A stretch of 11,421 bases of DNA, taken from the NCBI GenBank assembly GCA_021787505.1, contig JAJYLU010000017.1, forward strand, positions 1 through 11,421. Direction: 5' to 3'. Below are positions 6,662 through 11,421 of the stretch, in pieces; within the stretch, counting starts at the first letter, position 1; every line of letters begins with the position of its first letter. The translations under genes and the position numbers were made by a program. Under the pieces are notes generated by a model. That model did not search any database. It saw only the letters and a program-made list of their open reading frames with translations, and was not told where the DNA came from. Source of the stretch: Nitrospirota bacterium (GTDB taxonomy: Bacteria; Nitrospirota; Thermodesulfovibrionia; Thermodesulfovibrionales; UBA6898).

Positions 6662-8032
6662 CGGCGCCGGGTTGTACCAGAAACCGTCCCCGGCGATGAT
6701 CTGGTCCGCCTCTGCAGGCCCCCAGGTGTTTTGCTCATAGAAGTAGAGCGGCGTTGTGCCCCCAAGTATCGGCTCCACGATCCGCCACTGCTCCTCCACG
6801 GTGGATTCGAGCGCAAAAAGTGCCGGGTTTCCGATCAGGGCGTCGCCTAGCAGCCGCTCGTAAGGCTCCGTGGCATCGCCTTCGTTCTGGACGAGCGTGA
6901 GCGCGACGTCTTCACCTACCCCAATTTCCCCCGGCATCTTTACTCTGATGCCGAGCTCGATCAACACGTCCGGACTGAGCCGGAACCTGAAGTGGTTCGA
7001 CATCATCGGCACAACCTCTCCAAATGCCTCCCGCGGCGGACGCTTGAACTCGACCGTGACGGTCGTCGAAGAGACTGGCAGACATTTGCCGGACCTTATA
7101 TAGAAGGGGACGCCTTCCCAACGCCATGAGTCGATGAGAAGCCTGACTGCCACGAAGGTCTCGATCGTGGAATGCGGGGCCACGCCCGGCTCCTGACGGT
7201 AGCCCCTAAACTGGCCCCTTACTACTTCAGCCGGATCGAGTGGCCGTATGGCCCTGATTAGGCAGGTATTTTCGTCCCGCTGCGCCCCGGGGTCGTCGCC
7301 GCTCGGTGCATCCATCGCAAGAAACGCCACGATCGCAAGGAGGTGGTTCTGCAGCACGTCCCGGATCGCACCCGCCTCCTCGTAAAATTTCCCTCTGCCC
7401 TGGACCCCGAAGTTTTCGGCCATGGTGATCTGCACGCTCGCGATATAGTTGCGGTTCCAGATCGGCTCGAAGATCGAGTTTGCAAAACGGGTGTAATAAA
7501 TGTTCTGGACTGGCTCTTTCCCGAGAAAGTGGTCGATGCGGTAGATCGCCCTCTCGGGGAAGACCTTAGTGAGAATGCGGTTCAGCTCCCGGGCGGAGGA
7601 AAGGTCGCGGCCGAAGGGCTTCTCGACGATGACGCGTGCCTCCTCGGCGCAACCTGTCCTGCAGAGTCCGTCTATGACTGTTGCGAACATGCTCGGAGGG
7701 ATCGCCAGATAGTAAAGGGGCTGCCGTGCCTCCCCGAGCAGCCGGCGCAATTCCTGATAGGTCGACTCATCATGATAATCGCTGTCTATATACCGGAGGA
7801 GGGAGCAAAGTTTTGTGAATGCCTGCTCGTCGACCCCGCCGTGTTTTTCGAGACTTTCTCTTGCGCGCTCCTTGAGTCTGTCGAGATTCCAGCCGGATTT
7901 TGCCACGCCGATGACCGGGACATCGAGGCGTCCCCCTATTATGAGGGCCTGAAGGGCCGGGAATATCTGCTTATAGGCAAGGTCGCCCGTTGCACCGAAA
8001 AAGACAAATGCGTCCGAGGCAGGAGCAGTCAT
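6659..8032 (-). CDS. zwf: Glucose-6-phosphate 1-dehydrogenase
   Basis: 457-aa first enzyme of the oxidative pentose phosphate pathway: glucose 6-phosphate + NADP+ gives 6-phosphogluconolactone + NADPH. The N-terminal Rossmann nucleotide-binding motif is GATGDLAYKQ (13-22). EKPFGRDL (137-144) and the substrate-binding/catalytic signature RIDHFLGKE (165-173, with the catalytic His region) are intact, followed by FYEEAGAIRDVLQNHLL (216-232) and the C-terminal beta domain. Length is slightly short but within the family range. The ATG at 8032 has GAGGAG 8 nt upstream. A GC-rich hairpin with a T-tract lies about 25 nt before the start and could attenuate transcription. The gene is divergent from transaldolase, an enzyme of the same pathway; 6-phosphogluconolactonase and Gnd are not in the window. 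Confidence 0.96.
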   Translation of the reverse strand: MTAPASDAFVFFGATGDLAYKQIFPALQALIIGGRLDVPVIGVAKSGWNLDRLKERARESLEKHGGVDEQAFTKLCSLLRYIDSDYHDESTYQELRRLLGEARQPLYYLAIPPSMFATVIDGLCRTGCAEEARVIVEKPFGRDLSSARELNRILTKVFPERAIYRIDHFLGKEPVQNIYYTRFANSIFEPIWNRNYIASVQITMAENFGVQGRGKFYEEAGAIRDVLQNHLLAIVAFLAMDAPSGDDPGAQRDENTCLIRAIRPLDPAEVVRGQFRGYRQEPGVAPHSTIETFVAVRLLIDSWRWEGVPFYIRSGKCLPVSSTTVTVEFKRPPREAFGEVVPMMSNHFRFRLSPDVLIELGIRVKMPGEIGVGEDVALTLVQNEGDATEPYERLLGDALIGNPALFALESTVEEQWRIVEPILGGTTPLYFYEQNTWGPAEADQIIAGDGFWYNPAP

Positions 8033-8055
8033 TTACAATCTCCTCTGTTAGACCG

Positions 8056-8078
8056 AAAAACCCGCCCTCCCCCGGCGG
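8056..8078 (-). terminator. Terminator-like hairpin in the zwf leader (possible attenuator)
   Basis: On the minus strand CCGCC (8078-8074), a G-rich 7-nt loop, then GGCGG (8066-8062), one G, and TTTTT (8060-8056). It ends about 24 nt before the zwf ATG. No gene lies upstream on this strand in the window, so it may act as an attenuator. The stem is only 5 bp, though all G:C. Confidence 0.45.
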
Positions 8079-8199
8079 TTATCGCGTCTGCTTCATCTTT
8101 TTTCTTGTTCGCCTGGCGAAAAATCATCTCTTGAATCAAAACCGTTTCATTCATCTCTATCATGAAAGCGCCCGTCTGTCAAACGACCTTCCGCATGTC

Positions 8200-8227
8200 T
8201 TGACAGGCGTGCTGATTATGATAGCAT
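8200..8227 (+). promoter_or_regulatory. Promoter of the transaldolase gene
   Basis: A perfect -35 TTGACA (8200-8205), a 16-bp spacer, and TAGCAT (8222-8227) preceded by TGA, an extended -10 (TGnTAGCAT). Transcription would start near 8234, leaving a leader of about 100 nt. Confidence 0.6.
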
Positions 8228-8334
8228 GGAGACAGGCAGAGGCGCTTCTTCACACATGCACCCTGATCTGCAGGAATCCCTTACAGAACAAAACCGGGGC
8301 AACGATCACAGGCAAACGGAAAGGAGTTATCGCC

Positions 8335-9213
8335 ATGAAACCGAAAGACCTTACCTCAAAGATATTTCTTGACGGCGGGGACCCGGAAGAGACCCGAGAG
8401 ATCATGGGCCTCCTGGGGTTTCTCGACGGACAGACGACAAACCCCACTCTCATCTCGAAAAACCCCGAGGCGCGCAAACGACTCGACAGGGGAGAGAAGT
8501 TTTCAGAACGTGAGATCATAGACTTTTACCACTCTGTCGTAAAAGAAATCTCCGGGATGCTGCCGGCAGGGTCTGTCTCGGTCGAAGTCTATGCAGACCC
8601 CGGGACCAAGGCGGAGCAGATGCTTTCGCAGGGAAAAATGATGTTCGGCTGGATCCCGAACGCACATATCAAGTTCCCCTCAGCCCCCGAGGGGCTGAAG
8701 GCCGCCGAGCAGGCGTCAAAAGACGGTTTGAGGGTGAACATGACACTTTGTTTCAGCCAGGAACAGGCGGCCGCGGTTTATGCGGCCACCCGTGGCGCCC
8801 GAAAAGGGAATGTCTTTGTCTCACCTTTTGTGGGCAGGCTCGACGACCGGAGCGAAAACGGCATGGACGTTATCGCCAATATAATCCGCATGTACCGGAA
8901 AAGTGACGGGCATGTGGAAGTGCTGACCGCCAGCGTGAGAAGCCTCGACCATCTCCTCTATGCGATCAAGCTCGGCTCAGACATAATCACCGTGCCGGGC
9001 AAGATACTGAGGGAATGGGCGGGGAAGGGGCTCCCGATGCCCGGCAGCGACTACACTTATCCCGCAGCAGGCCTTAAGGCGATCCCATATAAAAAACTCG
9101 ACCTCGCCCGGGCCTGGCGCGACTTCGATATATCCCATGACCTGACCGTCAAGGGGATGAAGAACTTCTCGGAAGACTGGGAATCCCTGATCCGGCACAC
9201 CGCTGCGCATTAG
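8335..9213 (+). CDS. tal: Transaldolase family protein
   Basis: 292-aa enzyme of the non-oxidative pentose phosphate pathway, moving a dihydroxyacetone unit between sedoheptulose 7-phosphate and glyceraldehyde 3-phosphate. The start ATG at 8335 is supported by AAGGAG (8321-8326) 8 nt upstream; the frame stays open further upstream but that part covers the promoter. Conserved points of the TIM barrel are Asp13 (FLDGG), the TTNPTLI motif (34-40), Glu84 (VEVYAD), the Schiff-base lysine region AHIKFP with Lys113, and NMTLCFSQEQA. It belongs to the transaldolase/fructose-6-phosphate aldolase superfamily, and its length lies between the short FSA/TalC type (about 220 aa) and TalB (about 317 aa), so substrate specificity is not certain. 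It is divergent from zwf, which fits a shared pentose phosphate role. Confidence 0.9.
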   Translation: MKPKDLTSKIFLDGGDPEETREIMGLLGFLDGQTTNPTLISKNPEARKRLDRGEKFSEREIIDFYHSVVKEISGMLPAGSVSVEVYADPGTKAEQMLSQGKMMFGWIPNAHIKFPSAPEGLKAAEQASKDGLRVNMTLCFSQEQAAAVYAATRGARKGNVFVSPFVGRLDDRSENGMDVIANIIRMYRKSDGHVEVLTASVRSLDHLLYAIKLGSDIITVPGKILREWAGKGLPMPGSDYTYPAAGLKAIPYKKLDLARAWRDFDISHDLTVKGMKNFSEDWESLIRHTAAH

Positions 9214-9297
9214 TCCGTTGAACTTGGCCCGATTCTTTCCCAAGGCGGCGGCATCTGGCGGTACAATGACGGCTGCAGAATGGCTTAAAAGGGGCAT

Positions 9298-9325
9298 AAA
9301 AAAGGGCCTGCTTTCACAGACCCTT
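9298..9325 (-). terminator. Intrinsic terminator downstream of the tRNA-Met remnant
   Basis: On the minus strand AAGGGTCTG (9325-9317), loop TGAAAG, and CAGGCCCTT (9310-9302) form a 9-bp stem with one G-U pair, followed by TTTT (9301-9298). It lies 10 nt beyond the CCA end of the tRNA sequence, as a tRNA terminator would. Read on the plus strand the following T-tract is weak, so it may only partly stop the tal transcript. Confidence 0.75.
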
Positions 9326-9334
9326 GAATTTGTT

Positions 9335-9424
9335 TGGTGGCGGGGAGAGGATTTGAATTTCTGACCCTCGGGTTATGAGGTCTATGTAACTCGACGGTCC
9401 CCATATAGCTCATTAAGAGCCCGA
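9335..9424 (-). pseudogene. Degenerate, interrupted tRNA-Met (CAT anticodon) gene
   Basis: The minus strand shows a tRNA 3' half in canonical spacing: anticodon loop CTCATAA (9379-9373, anticodon CAT), 3' stem CCCGA, variable region GGGTC, T-arm with loop TTCAAAT, acceptor strand CCCCGCC, discriminator A and encoded CCA (9337-9335). The T-stem is damaged: AGAAA faces CCTCT, giving two A-C mismatches including the nearly universal G53-C61. The 5' anticodon strand TCGGGCTC is found at 9424-9417, separated by 37 nt. Joining them at the repeated CTC gives TCGGGCTCATAACCCGA, a perfect 5-bp anticodon arm with the three G:C pairs typical of initiator tRNA. Upstream sequence only faintly resembles a D-arm and I find no acceptor 5' strand. 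It is most likely a pseudogene or an att-type remnant; elongator or initiator origin is undecided. Confidence 0.65.
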
Positions 9425-9453
9425 AACAAAGATACCGAGATCTGCATCAAAAC

Positions 9454-9624
9454 CTATGGATTTTTGATAACATCATGAGTACCCACTTTCCGGAGCACGT
9501 AAAATTCACCGTCCACCTCAAAAGTAAATCTGTAGTGATAATCGATATTCCTCTTAGTAATTATAACAGTGACAGTTATGATCCTCCATGTCTGTTTTGA
9601 CCTGAGAAGAAGAACTGCGCTCAT
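9454..9624 (-). CDS. 56-aa protein resembling the C-terminal half of a RelE/ParE-family toxin
   Basis: A small intact ORF from ATG (9624-9622) to TAG (9456-9454). AAGG lies 7 nt upstream of the ATG. Residues about 29-51 (YHYRFTFEVDGEFYVLRKVG then THD) look like the last beta-strands of RelE/ParE-type ribonuclease toxins, where a YRhxF strand, a D-G turn and a VLRVGTHD-like strand close the domain. The usual N-terminal helices (about 30-35 residues) are missing, and a hydrophobic stretch (IITVTVIIT) takes their place. No antitoxin ORF is adjacent. I read it as a truncated, probably inactive toxin remnant; a short genuine protein cannot be excluded. It starts 69 bp from the DUF1259 gene in divergent orientation, and its stop abuts the tRNA remnant. 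Confidence 0.5.
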   Translation of the reverse strand: MSAVLLLRSKQTWRIITVTVIITKRNIDYHYRFTFEVDGEFYVLRKVGTHDVIKNP

Positions 9625-9633
9625 ACGTGTGCC

Positions 9634-9661
9634 TTGTTATCTTCGCCCTGCGTACTATACT
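9634..9661 (+). promoter_or_regulatory. Promoter of the DUF1259-chrA unit
   Basis: TTGTTA (9634-9639), a 16-bp spacer, and TATACT (9656-9661, 5 of 6 matches). The start point near 9668 leaves a short leader with GGAGG before the DUF1259 ATG. Confidence 0.55.
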
Positions 9662-9692
9662 GAGAATATAAATAACGAATCTGGAGGCTCCC

Positions 9693-10556
9693 ATGAAGAA
9701 AATACTTATCGTATTAATGATCGTTGGCTTATGTTCTCCTGCATTAGCGGAAAGTGACGCTGCCAAAAGCCTTGAACAAATTCTGGGGCAAAAAGGAACT
9801 ACGCAAAAAGATGTTGTGAAATTTACATTTCCTCGGTCGGATTTGAAAGTCAAAATGGGAAATGTGAGAGTAGTACCGGGACTCGCCTTAACGTCATGGG
9901 CGGGTTTTAAACTCATGGACGAGCAGTCAATTGTGATGGGCGACCTTGTATTAACAAATCAGGAAGTCCAGTCTGTTATAAAAAAGTGTGGCGAAAATGG
10001 GATACAGATAACCGCCTTACATAATCATCTGATCGGCTCTGTTCCCAATTTGATGTATCTCCATTACGTAGGAACCGGAAATCCGTCCAAACTGGCACAG
10101 GCGATAAAGGCAGTCCTCGGAGCAACAAAGACTCCGGTGGGCAAGACAGGGAGCAAGCAAGAAGAGAAGCAATCGACTGATCTAAAAAAACTTGAATCGG
10201 TTTTAGGTCGTACAGGTCATCAGAAGGGCAATCTTATTCAGTTCAGTGTGGAACGTAATGATACGATTTCAGAAAATAACATGGTAATTCCCTCGGCCCT
10301 TGGCACATCAATGCCTATTAATTTTCAAATGGTAGGCAAGAAGGCAGCGACAACCGGAGATTTTGTGCTTATGGCTGATGAGGTGAATCCGGTGATCAAG
10401 GCCCTTTCCGAAAATGGCATCCAAATTACCGCCGTTCACAATCATATGTTGAGAGAAACGCCTCGTCTATTCTTTCTTCATTTCTGGGGCTACGATACTC
10501 CCGAAAGACTTGCCGGAGGGATAAAGGCAGCACTCCAACATGTAAATGCAAAATAA
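9693..10556 (+). CDS. Exported protein with two tandem DUF1259 repeats
   Basis: 287-aa protein with a Sec signal peptide: MKK, a hydrophobic core, and a likely cleavage after ALA (residue 19). No lipobox is seen, so a soluble periplasmic protein is expected. The mature part holds two homologous halves, about 25-142 and 165-282, joined by a Lys/Gln-rich linker. Each half ends in the same block: NGIQIT, then HNH (110-112 and 249-251), then LHY/LHF (His124 and His263) and an A-IKA helix. This matches the DUF1259 (LppY/LpqO-like) family, whose function is not known. The repeated HxH plus downstream His suggests a metal or ligand site; that is inference. GGAGG lies 5 nt before the ATG. The stop overlaps the chromate transporter start by 11 bp, indicating one operon. 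The gene is clearly AT-richer than the zwf/tal region, consistent with transfer. Confidence 0.85.
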   Translation: MKKILIVLMIVGLCSPALAESDAAKSLEQILGQKGTTQKDVVKFTFPRSDLKVKMGNVRVVPGLALTSWAGFKLMDEQSIVMGDLVLTNQEVQSVIKKCGENGIQITALHNHLIGSVPNLMYLHYVGTGNPSKLAQAIKAVLGATKTPVGKTGSKQEEKQSTDLKKLESVLGRTGHQKGNLIQFSVERNDTISENNMVIPSALGTSMPINFQMVGKKAATTGDFVLMADEVNPVIKALSENGIQITAVHNHMLRETPRLFFLHFWGYDTPERLAGGIKAALQHVNAK

Positions 10557-11421
10557 GACCAGAATAGGCCTGTGGCAGCTTGTCGCATACTTTCTGCGAT
10601 TAGGTGCACTTGGGTTTGGTGGCCCGATAGCTCTAGCAGGATACATGCAGCGTGATCTCATTGGAAGGAAATGGATCACTCAGCAGGAGTACGTAGAGGG
10701 CCTCGCTTTCTCACAGATGATGCCGGGCCCTCTCGCTGCCCAACTCGCAATGTGGATAGGCTTCATTCGTCATGGCGTGATCGGTGCGTCCCTAGTCGGT
10801 ATCGTATTCATTCTTCCTACCTATTTAATTGTACTTGTCATATCAATTTTTTATGTAAGGTTTCACGGTCTTTCAATAGTGCAAGCGCTTTTCTATGGCA
10901 TAGGACCTGCGGTAATTGCGATTGTCGCACTCTCGGCCCTGCGGCTTGCCCGGACAACGGTGGGCAGGGAAACGCCAATGTGGATCGTTTTTGGAGCGGT
11001 CGCGGCTATCACTGTTATTACCCGTGCAGAAATTGCGTTGCTATTTATCATTTCGGGATTGATAGGCATGGTCCTCTTTTCACATCCGTGGAGGAGCAAG
11101 CCCGAAAATCTGAAAGCCGTTATGATCCTGCCTATTTTGGCGGGGCCTTCCGCTTCGTTGCCCTTATTGCTCCTGCTTGGCGCTTTCTTCCTGAAGGCGG
11201 GAGCCTTCACCTTTGGCAGCGGTCTCGCGATAGTGCCGTTCCTGCACCAGGGAGTAGTACTTGAGCACCACTGGCTGGATGAGCGGCAGTTCCTCGATGC
11301 TGTTGCAGTCGGAGTGATAACCCCCGGACCCGTCGTGATCACCGCCGCCTTTGTCGTGTATCTTATCGGCGGGTTTTGGGGATCACTCGTGTCGGCCGGT
11401 CCGGTATTTCTTCCCGTATAC
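10546..11421 (+). CDS. chrA: Chromate transporter ChrA, long-chain type (3' end beyond window)
   Basis: 292 codons are visible and the frame is open at the window edge. ChrA is an inner-membrane carrier of the CHR superfamily that exports chromate. The N-terminal half carries GALGFGGPIALAGYM (20-34) and FSQMMPGPLAAQLA (55-68), the family's FGGP and PGP motifs. After several hydrophobic membrane segments the motif pair recurs in the second half: GAFTFGSGLAIVPFL (219-233) and VGVITPGPVVITAAF (255-269). This marks the two-domain long-chain form, usually near 400 aa, so roughly 100 residues are missing. The ATG at 10546 directly follows an in-frame TAA and overlaps the end of the DUF1259 gene by 11 bp. 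There is no good ribosome binding site, so translational coupling is likely. Some members transport other anions, so chromate is the family-level assignment. The regulator chrB is not in the window. Confidence 0.92.
   Translation, partial: MQNKTRIGLWQLVAYFLRLGALGFGGPIALAGYMQRDLIGRKWITQQEYVEGLAFSQMMPGPLAAQLAMWIGFIRHGVIGASLVGIVFILPTYLIVLVISIFYVRFHGLSIVQALFYGIGPAVIAIVALSALRLARTTVGRETPMWIVFGAVAAITVITRAEIALLFIISGLIGMVLFSHPWRSKPENLKAVMILPILAGPSASLPLLLLLGAFFLKAGAFTFGSGLAIVPFLHQGVVLEHHWLDERQFLDAVAVGVITPGPVVITAAFVVYLIGGFWGSLVSAGPVFLPVY

Larger units (their letters stand above)
8033..8334. other. 302-bp divergent regulatory region between zwf and transaldolase
   Basis: No gene is supported. It contains a terminator-like hairpin read toward zwf (8056-8078) and the transaldolase promoter (8200-8227). 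I found no convincing zwf promoter pair; it should lie between about 8080 and 8200 on the minus strand. Confidence 0.55.

Noticed and set aside
7343..8134. A 263-codon open frame on the plus strand opposite zwf.
   Set aside because: It is the antisense shadow of the well-supported G6PDH gene, with no ribosome binding site and no domain.
7990..8334. An N-terminal extension of transaldolase by 115 codons.
   Set aside because: It overlaps zwf and the tal promoter, does not resemble transaldolase, and the ATG at 8335 has a strong ribosome binding site.
10671..11264. A 197-codon plus-strand frame in another phase.
   Set aside because: It lies wholly within chrA in the wrong frame; the correct frame shows the ChrA motifs and membrane segments.
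1..11421. CRISPR arrays, insertion sequences and rRNA genes.
   Set aside because: No regularly spaced repeats, no transposase-like ORF with terminal repeats, and no rRNA-like sequence were seen.

Overview
The window reads as a bacterial chromosome segment of mid-to-high GC with dense housekeeping genes on both strands. Strong Shine-Dalgarno sequences, sigma70-type -35/-10 boxes and a cleavable Sec signal peptide point to a Gram-negative-type bacterium. The gene set (glycogen-binding protein, standalone APS kinase, UDG-linked type radical SAM protein, chromate transporter) would fit Nitrospirota or Desulfobacterota-like lineages, but the sequence alone does not settle the taxon.

Left part (1-3083): an Hsp20 small heat-shock protein with a clear terminator; a promoter-like site leading into a 33-codon ORF; an unrecognised 110-aa protein on the minus strand; a radical SAM protein with a C-terminal helix-hairpin-helix, of the type predicted to act in DNA repair or modification; and a minus-strand adenylylsulfate kinase (cysC) with a TTG start.

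Middle (3084-9213): a divergent regulatory region, then a stand-alone response-regulator receiver, a glycogen-binding (CBM48) protein with a basic disordered N-terminus, nicotinate phosphoribosyltransferase (NAD salvage), glucose-6-phosphate dehydrogenase (zwf, minus strand, convergent) and transaldolase (divergent from zwf). This is a carbon-storage / oxidative pentose phosphate / NAD(P) neighbourhood: G6PDH consumes NADP+ and feeds the pathway that makes PRPP, which the NAPRTase uses.

Right part (9298-11421): the most interesting stretch. On the minus strand lie a terminator and the complete 3' half of a methionine-type (CAT) tRNA. Its anticodon loop is interrupted by about 40 bp and its T-stem is decayed. 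Directly beyond it the DNA becomes AT-richer and holds a 56-aa ORF resembling the C-terminal half of a RelE/ParE toxin, a secreted protein with two DUF1259 repeats, and the start of a chromate transporter that overlaps the DUF1259 gene by 11 bp. The orientation of the tRNA 3' half is the one expected at the far end of an element integrated into a tRNA gene, so 9380-11421 may be the end of a genomic island carrying a chromate-transport module. That is inference.
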